Positions 24,664-35,289 are shown, counted from the first letter of the stretch. The stretch: 64,000 nt of DNA from Sequoia sempervirens (GCA_007258455.2 VDFB02000003.1:46441889-46505888), one strand, 5' to 3'. The notes: generated by a model from the sequence alone, not told the origin. Translations and numbers: made by a program.

Positions 24664-26506
24664 CCCCCCCATAAAGTGCAACTTAGGGAGACTAACAAAG
24701 CATGCACCTAAAACTAAGATGAATGCAAGAAAGCATGAATGGGTACCAACAATAAGGCCTGATCAGGTACCCATGTACAAATGCAATAATGAGGTAGAGA
24801 AGGAAAACCCAGTGGGACAAAACCCCCTACAATGAGATGACTGCAAAGAAGCACTGGAAGAACACTGAACTGCAATCCGACAAGCAAGGAAAGATATCAT
24901 ACAAGAACCAAAGTGAAATCATAATAATGCGACAACAGACCCGATGCCACGAAACACTGGAAAACTCACAAATTGGAACAACCCTGGAATCTGTGAAGCA
25001 ACAATAGATGAAATGATGACATAATCTAGAAACCGTGTATCTTGATGCCGATGCCAAACTGAGACTAAAACTCTTCCATGGGAACAAGTACCATAAAAAC
25101 ATGGCCCTCAAACTGAGATAGATCTGAACCAATGCAAATCAATAACCATGAACTCCCAATCTAAAGTGTGAACCAATGTGAATCTAATATGTGTCAAGCT
25201 AGAGCAAGATGTGGCCAAAAGAAACTAAGAAACTAGATATAACCCATGCGAGTTGTCATCAAAACAAGATGAAGATAGAGATAAAAGTGCATGCACTTTC
25301 TAATCAGATTATTATGCAAGAAACCCCCTGATGGAACTTTATCTCAGTTCATTTATTAGAATAACCCAATAATTGAAAAAGGAGAGAATTATAACATGCA
25401 TAAAAAAAAAATAGACCTCAGATTTGTGTAGAGGCCGAAACCAGCTTTCCAACGTCGCAAGAATGACAAAAAATAGATAAGCGAGTCAAAAGATATGTCT
25501 CCTGGAGTGAAAATAGAAACATGAAACTTCCAAGGCTGAAAAAGGCATCAAAAAAGAAAAACAAAAAAATAACACCTACACCATTGCGTAGAGCTCGGAA
25601 CTAGCTTTCCGACGATATTTCGTTTGCAAAAATGGCCCGTGTACAAAGTTATGCTCATTTCATTAAAGGCTCCAAAATCTCAATATGGCCTTTTGTAGCC
25701 CTTAGGGGCCTAAGAATTAGAGCCCACTGGTTGCACGAAGGCGAACCGAGAATAAGTGCAGTCTGAGAACCGAAGCCCACAGTCGATGTGACCGCCGTGG
25801 GAAGCTGTGGTTGGCCCATTAGGGCTAAGGTCTGCAGTACTTAGTATGTGTCTTGATATTACGACCAAGCTGGCTTCCGTGGGGGATGAGGTGGAGCTCA
25901 GGAGTTCTCAATGGAACCGAGGAGCTTCTACTTGACGATAACCTTTGTCGCGGGAGGGGACCGATTGGACCTCTAAGCTGATGCGGTGGTTGCTACAGCG
26001 TGAATGGAGTAGCATAGTCCTTAAAAGCGGGCTGCATTTTTTTTTAAACCCAATTTTTGATTTTTAATATTTTTTTCAAAAAAAAATGCCTCAAAATGTG
26101 TGTTAGGGAGGTCGTATGGCCTCCCTGCAAAAAAAATTTGCCTCTCCAAATGACTTTGTCCAAAATGGAAAAAAATTATATGAAAATAGGGGTTTTTGGG
26201 CACTGTGAATCCAACAGCAAGGTCCGTTTTGGCCCAAAGTGCTCTGAAAATTAGGTGACCCCCAGATCTCTAAAAAAAAATACCGAGCTTGAAACCCTCA
26301 CAGATTTCTTCAACGATGACCAAAATCAGTGAAATAAAAGCCTGACCTTTTCCAGTGCTCTGAATCCAATGGAAAACCTTGATCTGATCCAAGACGCTTC
26401 ATGAATATGCTCAAGGAATGAAACCCTCGAGGAACCCCGAACGTGCTCTACACTAAAAATCTCCAAAAAAGCTGAGAAGGGGCTGCAAATTGAGGCTTTG
26501 ATACCA

Positions 26507-26788
26507 TGTTAGAAACCAAGATCAGACATGCAAATCAAAAAACCTTCCACATAAGAGAAAATCAGAAAAAGCAGAGCTATTGCAAAAAGATGTGCAAAAT
26601 ATTATTATTCAGGAATTCATAATTACATGAGATGATTTGCTTTATAAAAGCAAAGTATGCATAACTCTAATCTTATCTTGAGCAACAAGATAGCTCAACA
26701 AGATAAGGATGACAATAATTAACCTAGGAATTAAAATATTACCTAAGTAAAGTTATGCACGTGTAATTAAATATTAATTACACTAACA
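26507..26788 (-). repeat. 5' LTR of the small LTR element
   Basis: Near-identical to 24386-24663; preceded on plus by GGCTTTGATACCA, the inverse of an initiator-Met primer-binding site. Confidence 0.9.
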
Positions 26789-29102
26789 CTGCAGAGGTTA
26801 TTGCTGATGTTGCTCTCTATCCTTTTGAGGCAGTAAAATTGAGGGTGCAAACACAACTCGTCTTTGCCAAAGGCTTGTCTGATGGCATCCCCAAACTAGT
26901 TAGATTAGAGGGACTGCTTGGGTAAGTTAAAACCACTCCTAGAAATCAACAATAAAATGGTTCTTGTTTAGCTCGTCTTGTCAACTTCATTTCTTAATTA
27001 AAGATTTTGAGACTTTGACAGATGAATTTGTCTACATACAACTATGTTATGAACTTTGATTTGAACTTCAAGACCCCTCTTCAAGAGGTGGTGCTTATGA
27101 ATCATTTGGGAATAGTCTTGCATTGAAGGTCTCTGAAGTCTTTCTAATTGCAAGATTTTTGTCTTTCCATGTAGCAATATCCCTTGTGGATTTCATTCAA
27201 GTTAATTCCTTCTCATTCTTCTCATTTCCCTTCAAATTATTTGAAGTATATAACATGTTACCAACACAAACAGATATGTTGCATATGTTTTAAGTTTAAA
27301 CAGTTTCCCACCATTAATGTAATCTCATCACTTTCTTCTTTGGATGGTAGTTTGTACAAGGGCATTGAACCACTATGGGCTTGTCAAATTCCTTGTAAGT
27401 TTTTTCTTTTCTTTAGTGTCCTTTATAGCTTAGCCTAATACATGCTCCTCATAGTCTAAATTCTTTTGTAAGCTCTGTTCTTTTGCTTCAAGAGGTGTGT
27501 CCTGCAGTGTAGTTGGGGTGAACTCCTTTGTAGTTTAATATTGATTGTTGCTTGCCAGTGCCTTTGAATATATGAATAAGCCAACATTGATGATGCATTT
27601 GGGTTAAACATAAGTGAGCTAGTCCTCCTTTGCACCCACAATTCTCAAATTAGACACATTTAAGTGAATCCATTAGAATAAGAGAATGTCAGACCTGAAT
27701 TTAGATGATATTTTGTTGGTTTTAATTCCTTGTCCAAATCTCCTCTTTAGGTTAGTTAAGTGGTAAAATGATTAAAATAGGTTACAGATCTAAAATTATA
27801 ATGACAACATTGTTTACTATTAAGTTCATTGTCTTACAAGTTTTTTGTAAAGGGAAAAAATCATTTACTTTTACAAATTCCATGAATTCTCCAATTCAGA
27901 TCTACTATAGATCTAAGATTCTAATGAAATGGCATGTTCAAGATAGTGGTATAAGTTATGCCTAATTCACTTTCACTGTGGAAGCATGCACTATTACAGG
28001 GCATTGTCTCACCATAGCATGGGTTAAATTGATTTATTTTTTACAAACTCCATGACAGTTTCTATTGTAGATTATCTTTAATTGCTTAGATAAATACTAT
28101 GAAAACTGGTGTGTTAGTACAACTTCTATCACCAGTTTTATAAAGAGAATGTTGTTTGCTTTAGAAGAATTACCATCTAATTGATTTTTTTATGTATTTG
28201 GATTCTCATTGCAGACACAATGATGAAGTTTGCATCATTTGAAAACATAGTAGAGTTGTTGTACAAGCATGTTATCCCTACACCAAAGGAGCAATGTAGT
28301 ACCCCAGTTCAAGTGGGTGTGAGTTTCACAGCAGGATATATTGCTGGAATATTATGTGTTGTCATTTCTTATCCTACAGATAACCTTGTATCATTTCTTA
28401 ACAATTCTAAGGGTGCTATTGTGGCTCAGGTAGGAGAATTTTTAACTTTCATAAATTTGATTGTTTAATTCTTTAAGTTGCTTGATTTGGTCCCATCTAA
28501 ACTTTGGAGATGTGGCTTTTTATCACCCAAATTTTTATTCAATCATTAAAAAAAATCTGATGAATACAAGTTTGTGGGGATCCTTACAATGTGGTTTGGT
28601 GCAGGCTGTGGAAAAAATGGGGCTTGTAGGTCTTAGCACTCGAGGGCTTCCTTTGAGAATTCTTATGGTTGGAACACTTACTAGAGCACAATGGGGAATC
28701 TATGATTCCTTCAAATTGTGTGTTGGCTTGTAGGTTCTTATTCATTCTTTATTATAAATAATTATATATTTCTAAGATTCTTTTGATTTTTTTGCTCTTT
28801 TAATTTGCTTTTTTATTTATAAAATGTAAAAATATTTTATTTAAAAAATGTTTCTTAATAGTCAATTTTAATGTTTTGATGTTGAATGTGGGTGGGATCT
28901 TACTTCTTACTGAGTTATACTTGTTACTAGATTAATGTCGCTCTATTTTGATAGATGCATAGAAAAATAAAATATTATTATAAAAACTAATTTAAATTCT
29001 TGTGTGTAAAGTTATTTATAGTCATACTTTTTAAGAATGAAATATAATGGTTTTTCTTATTTTATTTTGTTTTGCAGACCAACCACATGTGATGTTCACT
29101 AA

Positions 29103-29703
29103 GAATTAAGAAAAGCAACTACAAACTAACGCAAAGGGATATAGAGTGAAACCATCATGACAGAGATAGAGAATTCATTTATTTTCTTAATATGTTTTAA
29201 CTACAATTGTGACTTTGATTTATTATTCTTTTTCTTCAATATGAAGTATTGATTATTCTTAATCTCAATTGTGTCAAATTGTAATTGATATCCTTTTGTA
29301 AAGGGTTTTTGGTGAGAGTATTCTTTACAATAAAATATAAATTTGGATCAAGGTTAAAGGGTATAATAAATTTGCGTCATTTTTCAATGTATAATAGAAA
29401 ATATTTAGATTAATTAAACAACTTATTTTAATAATCAAATTCTTAATCTACTTCAAATAAATAAAAGATTCATTGAACATAAACAAAGAGAGAATTTAAA
29501 CTAAAATTGTGAATTGCTTTACTTTCAAAAGAAATCTAAAATCTCGATTTGTAGAAGATATAAAGAATATTAAAATTTAATTCCATCAAGAAATGAAAAT
29601 ATAGCTTGAAAGGAATTTGGAGACAAAAGAGGAATTACAAAATTCGTTCAAATGTATGTAATAGCATACATTTGAACAAATAATTTAAAACAAAAAAAAT
29701 GTA
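29103..29703. other. AT-rich 3' flank of the captured carrier gene
   Basis: Likely former 3' UTR and downstream DNA of the phosphate carrier gene, ending at the right subterminal palindromes of the inner CACTA. An inverted repeat (TTCAAATGTATG / CATACATTTGAA) lies at about 29646-29676. No gene. Confidence 0.45.
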
Positions 29704-30122
29704 GGAATTCGTTGAAATTTTGACGAACACCTCTTAACGAACCATAAAACTTCTGATGAAGTTGTTATACATGCGACAATATTTTCATCACACTTTCGAC
29801 GATATTTTCGTCACACTTTTGACGATATTTTCGTCGCATGTACAACAATTTCATCAGAAGTTTTATAGTTCGTCACAAGATGTTCGTCGAAATTTTGACA
29901 ACTGTTTGATATTATTTTGATGCTTTCGAAGATGCGTCAAATTGTAAGGTATTATTTTTTCACGTTAGATGGACGAAGTTTGTGTCAATTTTTCAACGAA
30001 CACTGGTTCCATTTTTCTGTGGTGATGACCGATGATGATGCGTCGCTTTTTCGACGTTTAAAAGTTCGTCAAAAAAGCGACGAAATTTATATGAGTGTTT
30101 AGTCAGTATTTCGACAAACATT
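29704..30122. repeat. Right subterminal palindromes and long inverted repeat of the inner CACTA
   Basis: A long inverted repeat of about 85-bp arms occupies 29704-29902 (arms include ATAAAACTTCTGATGAAGTT and its complement). It surrounds repeats of TTTTCGTCACACTTTTGACG. More CGTCGCTTTTTCGACG and TTCGTCAAAAAAGCGACG palindromes follow to 30080. These match the left subterminal motifs at 10671-10803. Confidence 0.7.
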
Positions 30123-30152
30123 TGTCAGAATTCGGAGTCAAATATAGTAGTG
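30120..30152 (-). repeat. Right terminal inverted repeat of the inner CACTA
   Basis: Ends GGAGTCAAATATAGTAGTG, followed by the TTC target duplication (30153-30155). Confidence 0.72.
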
Positions 30153-30560
30153 TTCCAAGTTTGCTTATGGTTTTGCTTCCAGTTTTGCTTCCACCTGTTT
30201 GGCCTTGTTTTTGGCCTTGCTTCCAAGTTTTCTTCCTGACTTGCTTCCGCTTGCTTCCCACTTTGCTCTAGTTTGCCTCCGCCTTGCCCGTACTACTCCG
30301 CCTCTTCTCCGCCTGCTTCCAGCCTTTGCCTCCCACCTGCTCCACTAGTTTCGGCTCACTCCGCCTTTCCAGGCCTGCTCCACCTGCTTCCAGACCTGCC
30401 TCGCCTGGCTTCCCAGACTGCCTCCCGCCTGTTTCCCAGACCTGCCTTCCCAGCTTGCCTTCTAGACTTGCTCCCACCTTGCTCCAGCTTTGAGGTCTTC
30501 TTCAAGCCTTCCTCCACCTCCTCCCGGTCGCTTCAGCCTGCCTAGCCTGGCTCCACTGTT
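30153..30560. repeat. Minisatellite, right part (resumes after the inner CACTA), grading GC-rich
   Basis: Resumes as CCAAGTTTGCTTATGGTTTTGCTTCCAG with the unit of 10324-10568, then drifts over 300 bp into GC-rich variants of (GCCTGCTTCC)-type units. Open frames here on both strands (69-90 codons, Pro/Ser/Leu-rich or Gly/Glu-rich) are repeat artefacts. Confidence 0.75.
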
Positions 30561-31622
30561 ACTCCTTTGTTTCAAAACGCTCTTGTCGTTCCGCCTATTA
30601 ATCTAATATGCCTTTATTCCCACCTAATTAGTTAAACATATCGCCCTTAATATCCATGGATTGATAGAGGCAATTTAATTATTTAACCATGGTCAGTCAA
30701 TGTCATATTTATTGTAACATGATCATCATCTAAGTAATTAAAATGTAAAGGAGTCAAATATCTAATTTAATTGAATTTGACAACATCCATCCTATGAATT
30801 AAAATCATCATACTTAATAAATATTCATCCAAAAATCATTGACCACTTTTAATATTTATAAATTGACAAGTCAATATTGATAAGATCATCATAATATATA
30901 ACTTAAACAAGTGAAAGTCAAATATGCTAGTACATCAAAAACATGTAAAAATGATACATGTCCAACAGTCTACATAAGTGAAAATGATACATGTACAAAT
31001 GATATAAATAGAATTGATAAATTATGTAACTCAAATTAATACAAGTCAAGATGATACATGTCGAAATGATATAGTGAAAATGATATGTCAATATACGCAA
31101 CTCAATAATATAGTATCAGAGGGTCGTGAAAATGATACATGTTGATAGTAACCAGAGAGTCATCATAATGATATATCAACAATGATCCGCGAGCGTCTAT
31201 AAGATAATGAATGTCAACGTTGCCATCACTAAATCGTCACCATTGTGATCATCACCGCCGCTGCTGTCGCCGTCATTCATCAATAATACCTAGGCCTGGT
31301 GTCTTATATCGCGTCATCATCCTCCTCATGTGTGACATGTATCAAACCAATATTATTTTGTGGATCTGTCATGTTGAGGATCATCTCATCTTCAAGACTG
31401 CAGTTCGTGAAAAAAGACGAAATGAAAAAGTTATTTATTTATGCAATAATTTATTTTCGTTATATATCTAATATTATAACATATGAGATAAAAACATAAT
31501 CATATTATATCATATCAGCACATATACCATAAATTAAAAGTTAGGAGCTAACACTGTGGAGTCAATTTAACCCCCAGCTTTAAAAAGTCAATTAGGGTCA
31601 GGACTAGGATCAAAATATCATT
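30561..31622. other. AT-rich spacer with irregular ATGATACATGT repeats
   Basis: No gene. Between 30940 and 31180 the string AATGATACATGT or a near variant recurs about six times at uneven spacing. A short GC-richer patch (31210-31290, CACCGCCGCTGCTGTCGCCG) precedes the first SPT16 fragment. Confidence 0.45.
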
Positions 31623-32400
31623 TGGTGGAAAGAGGAAGAAAGATGGAACTCTAGAGGCCTACCATACGATTTCCAGTATTCAACCATGAGAGCGGTAAGG
31701 AGAGAGTTATATCATGTATCAAAACATACATGCATTCTTCAACCAATGAAGGCATGATTACTTTGCTTCTTATATTTACATAACTATCATGGCGTAAACC
31801 AAGAATACCAAGGATTTTTAGTTTTATGTGGAGGTAATGGATGTGATCCAAAATTTAGGAGGGGCAATAAGGTCAATGTATGATCTTGATGAAATTGAGG
31901 AAGAACAACAAGAGAGGGACAAGAAAAATAAAATCAATATAGAGTTTCAAGGATTTGTCAAGCGAGTAAGAGAGCTATGGGAGCAGCCTCATCTAAAATA
32001 TTTTGAACTAGAGTTTGATATACTATTTAGAGAGATTGGTTTTCATGGAGTTCCTTTCAAATCCTTTGCTTTTATTATTCCTATGGTAAACTGTTTGGTA
32101 GAGTTGGTGGAATTACCTTTCTTAGTAATCACTATTAGTGAGATTGAGATTGTTAACCTTGAGAGAGTAGGACTTGGGAAAAAGGAATTTGATATGGCTA
32201 TTGTTTTCAAATACTCAAGTGATGTATCTGCGATTGACGCCCATTCCTCAATATTCACTTGATGGCATCATGAAATGTAATAACCCATGGATATGCAGAT
32301 ATGAAAAGCATAATGAACTTGAACTAGCAAAACACCTTGTAGACTATTACCGGTTGGGAATTTTTTGAATATGGAAGCTAGTGATTTTGATCGATAATCA
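31623..32400 (+). pseudogene. SPT16: SPT16 (FACT subunit) fragment 1
   Basis: SPT16 is the large subunit of the FACT histone chaperone. This piece covers the middle-domain to C-terminal part: FGGKRKK..GTLEA (31625), FYVEVMDVIQNLGG (about 31815-31860), then an open stretch 31828-32262 with EIEEEQQERDKKNKINIEFQ, RELWEQPHLKYFELEFD, GFHGVPFKSFAFIIPMVNCL and ISEIEIVNLERVGLG. It then breaks and ends near NFLNMEASD (about 32375). The order matches plant SPT16 residues roughly 650-930 of about 1,070. Frameshifts at both ends make it non-functional. It lies in the outer CACTA, same strand as its transposase. Confidence 0.88.
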
Positions 32401-32639
32401 AGAGTCAAACTGACATAAACCCTCCTACGGTGAAGAGTGAATTAGAATCGATTAAGTCAAATTATCAAGAGTATTATGTCAACAAGATGGAGGAATTCTT
32501 ATATAAGGATACTTTTCAATGTTGCAAAATTAAATTTAATGCCAACATACGGCAACATTGAAATTTTGTAGGTTTATGTTAAGGAAATTTCCCTTTAGAT
32601 GCAAGGATTGAAAGCACATCAACCATGTGGTACAAATGA

Positions 32640-33085
32640 TTAAATCCAAGAGACGATCTGTAGCAATGAAAGAGTCTAAAAAGGTAGAGAGAGCTACACT
32701 GGTGACTCAGGAGAAACTTCAGCTTTCAAAAACAAAGACGATTAGGTTGGCAAACGTGTGGATCAGGCCAACATTTGGTGGAAGAGGATGAAAGATGTCT
32801 GGAACTCTGGAGGCCCATCATAATGGATTTTAGTATTCAACCATGAGAGAAAAAGAGAGAGCTGATATCATGTATCAAAACATTAAGCATGCATTCTTCC
32901 AGCCATCGGAGAAGGATATGATTACTTTGCTTCATTTTCATTTGCATAACCATATCATGGCATGGGAACCAAGAAGACCAAGGATGTCCAGTTTTATGTG
33001 GAGGTAATGGATGTGGTCCAAACTTTAGGAGGGGAGATCTTGATGTCTGCCAAGAGGCATAAAGTCAGATGAATTAAGTTCACCT
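32640..33085 (+). pseudogene. SPT16: SPT16 fragment 2, internally deleted
   Basis: Begins with SPT16 sequence lying just upstream of fragment 1 in the protein (ERATLVTQEKLQLSKTKTIR, then WIRPTFGGRG at 32760-32790). It continues through GTLEAHHNGF, HGMGTKKTKDVQFYVEVMDV and VVQTLGG (33020). There it jumps to the extreme C terminus (AKRHKVR followed by stop, 33050-33075), skipping about 250 codons. Overlap with fragment 1 shows two source copies or a duplication after capture. Confidence 0.85.
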
Positions 33086-34093
33086 ACATGTCTGCCAAAG
33101 TTTACTTCTAGGTTTTATGACTATTTTTCTTGTCTGTCAGAGCTTACTTACAAATTTGAAATTTCTTTCTAGTCATTTTGACGAGGATATATTCAGCCAA
33201 TGTGTAAGAACCTTTTTTTTGTATCACAAGCATCTGTGCATTGCAAGAATTCTGATTATCTATGGTCTACAACTATGTCGTCTCACTTATTGTATCTTCT
33301 ATTTCAATGTTTTCTATGGCCTTCTCTATTTGAGGTAGCACCTGACAATCCTATATCCTTTCCTTAGCTGAGAAGTTGATTTGAATTTGGAAATATTGCA
33401 ATTTAAAACTAGCTATGGTTTAAGGAGAACTATTCTAGTTTTGTTGTTGACACCCTCAAACTTCAACAAGGACTTAGATGCATGGACTGAAATGCAAGCT
33501 TTCAAACTTAGATTTTAATGTGCATAATTTTATTGATTATGGTTTTCACAGGTAGTTTTCTTTACATGACTATTTTGGATTTTCAATACGTGTAATAGTG
33601 ACTGCATCCTTATCAAGTTTGGCTACCCTTATTCAGAATGCCTTGGCCTTTGGACTCAATACAAAGTTGTGCATTGTTATTCCATATTTGTAACATGTAG
33701 GACATTTAAGGGGTACAACATATAGAAATTCAGTATTGTCATCCAAGGAAAACTTACAGATGGTGTATCAAGAACAACAAAAAAATCTTTTATTAGGGTT
33801 AATGCTTTCTTCCCCCACGTTGCTGATATTTTCCCCAAAACATGTTTTTTTTTAATTATTTCAATGCATCTCAAAATTCAATGTATTGATTAACATTTAT
33901 TACGCATTTAAGCTGTTTATGCAAGTGATGCATATATGTTAACTTGATCAGTGTTCTTACTTCGGTAGTTTGACTTCTATGACAACCAACCATTAGGCCA
34001 TTGTGTGCGGGAGCACATTTGTGTTTTTAGTTAGCTTTTTTCGATTGCTCTACTAGGTGTTGAGGACATTCCATTTATCTTTTGAATGTTAAG
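33086..34093. other. Spacer between SPT16 fragments
   Basis: AT-rich, no recognised exon. It could be SPT16 intron or 3' flank; no splice-site pair could be assigned. Confidence 0.4.
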
Positions 34094-34903
34094 AAGTCAG
34101 AGTTTCAAGGATTTTTCAAGCAAGTAAGAGAGCTATGGGAGCAACCTCATCTAAAATATTTTGAACTAGAGTTTGATATATCATTTAGAGAGCTTGGTTT
34201 TCATGGAGTTCCTTTCAAAGTCTCTACTTTTATTGTTCCTACGGTAAACTGTTTGGAGGAGTTGGTGGTGGAATTACCTTTCTTAGTAATCACTATTAGT
34301 GAGATTGAGAATTGTTAACCTTGAGGAGTAGGACTTAGGAAAAAGGCATTTGATATGGCTATTGTTTTCAAATACTTCAAGCACGATGTACTCCACATGT
34401 ACGCCATTCCTCAATCTTCGCTTGATGGCATCAAGGAATGTCTAAACTCCATGGATACAAAGTATTATGAAAGAAAAATGAACTTGAACTAGCAGCCAAT
34501 TTTGAAGACTATTACTAATGATCCAGATAAATTTATTGAAGATGGTGGTTGGGAATTTTTGAATATGGAAGCTAGTGATTCTAATTCTGATAATTTAGAA
34601 GAGTCAGATCAAGGATATGAACCCTTTGATGTAGAAGAGGAATCCAAATCAAATGAGGAAGGTTCAAAATATGAATCTCTTGTGGAGTTAGAGGAGGAAA
34701 AAGAAGAAGAAGATTCTGAAGAGGAGGAAGGTAAAACAGATGAATTACAAGTCGAAGCCAAAAATGTAGATAAGGAAAAAGGAGACGAATTTGACAGTGA
34801 AGAGGAAAGGCGACAACGAAAAGTAAAAGCTATAGGGAAGTCTCGGGCACCTGATATTAGAGATTCAAGAGGAATTCCTACCAAGAGGCATAAAGTCAGA
34901 TGA
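34094..34903 (+). pseudogene. SPT16: SPT16 fragment 3, C-terminal part
   Basis: Reads EFQGFFKQVRELWEQPHLKY, then FRELGFHGVPFKVSTFIVPT, a frameshift near 34315 (ENC instead of EIVNLERVG), MAIVFKYFK, SSLDGIKECLNSMDTKYYE. Then an open stretch 34502-34903: ITNDPDKFIEDGGWEFLNME followed by the acidic tail (EEEKEEEDSEEEEGK) and the basic end KRHKVR, stop. This is the genuine SPT16 C terminus, including the acidic histone-binding tail. One frameshift and a stop near 34485 separate the two halves. Confidence 0.9.
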
Positions 34904-35289
34904 ATTGAGTTCATGTACATCCTTCTACTATTTATTCATGCACATAAACGGTCATCTTGTAATCATAAGATTTGAGCTCTATTTACTCATCCTACACATC
35001 AATAAACAACTCAACACAAGAGATGCAAATTGACATATTAACACAACAATATCCAACTAAGTTATTGAAACTCAACTATTGATACCTCGTTCTCCATCCA
35101 GATTACAAAATCGTTCCACTTTTTGTTTTGTAACATATTCTTTTCAAATTGATTTGGATGGCGGCCATATTTCTCCTCTTGTCAAAACATGGCACATGGA
35201 CTAGTTAAAATAATCAATATGCAATCATTTAATTTTTCTAAGGAAATAAAAAAAAATCATTTAACATATTAAATATACTTACAAATGTA
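34904..35289. other. AT-rich spacer
   Basis: No gene seen; probably SPT16 3' flank running into outer CACTA sequence. Confidence 0.4.

Larger units (their letters stand above)
24386..26788 (-). mobile_element. Small non-autonomous LTR retrotransposon (2.4 kb, no coding)
   Basis: LTRs at 24386-24663 and 26507-26788 (about 280 bp, TGTTAGAAACC..ACTAACA) are highly similar. On the minus strand the primer-binding site TGGTATCAAAGCC lies directly inside the right LTR (26494-26506; initiator-Met type), and a G-run polypurine tract lies inside the left LTR (C-run at 24664-24671 on plus). So the element reads right to left. The 1.8-kb interior has no gag or pol frame, making it a TRIM/LARD-like element needing help in trans. 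Insertion is abnormal: 25-bp duplication, and seven extra bases GATACCA (24379-24385), a copy of the primer-site start, lie outside the left LTR. Confidence 0.88.
23590..29102 (+). pseudogene. Mitochondrial phosphate carrier (PHT3/MPT type), intron-bearing, broken
   Basis: The family imports phosphate across the inner mitochondrial membrane (six helices, three carrier repeats). Exons seen: 23590-23850 (SPSEPNKIAMFSPA, stop, YGACTIGGLL..THTLVTSLDVVKC); 24122-24378 continuing at 26817-26921 (GYSAQGTFKYGFYEFFKKYY, then YPFEAVKLRVQT); 27351-27394 (LYKGIEPLWACQIP); 28215-28429 (MMKFASFENIVELLYKHVIP, GGYIAG-like, YPTDNLVSFLN); 28605-28729 ([20 protein letters not shown]); 29078-29102 (PTTCDVH, stop). 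All junctions keep GT/AG and phase. Defects: an in-frame TAG in exon 1, Ser replacing Pro in the first carrier signature (SLDVVK), and a 2.4-kb LTR element splitting exon 2. It lies inside the inner CACTA downstream of VPS35 exons, same strand. The remaining frame is well kept, implying fairly recent capture or decay. Confidence 0.92.
10569..30152 (+). mobile_element. Inner CACTA-type element, 19.6 kb, carrying VPS35 and phosphate-carrier gene sequence
   Basis: Non-autonomous CACTA-like transposon nested in the outer one. Left end CACTAACTCATTTGACTAC; right end read inward CACTACTATATTTGACTCC. The two agree at CACTA, ATTTGACT and further bases beyond. The 3-bp duplication TTC flanks it, and the host minisatellite is continuous across it. 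Both subterminal zones (10590-10802 and 29704-30122) share palindromes built on CGTCAAAATTTTGACG and TTTTCGTCGC-type motifs, typical of this superfamily's subterminal repeats. No transposase frame was found inside. Cargo in plus orientation: VPS35 exons 1-3 and a nearly full mitochondrial phosphate carrier gene, both with introns, so capture was at DNA level. Later hits: a copia element and a small LTR element. Confidence 0.8.

Noticed and set aside
23590..29102. Functional mitochondrial phosphate carrier
   Set aside because: An in-frame TAG lies in the first exon, the first carrier signature is altered, and a 2.4-kb LTR element disrupts exon 2.
30268..30545. Pro/Ser/Leu-rich and Gly/Glu-rich ORFs on both strands
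   Set aside because: Artefacts of the GC-rich continuation of the same minisatellite.
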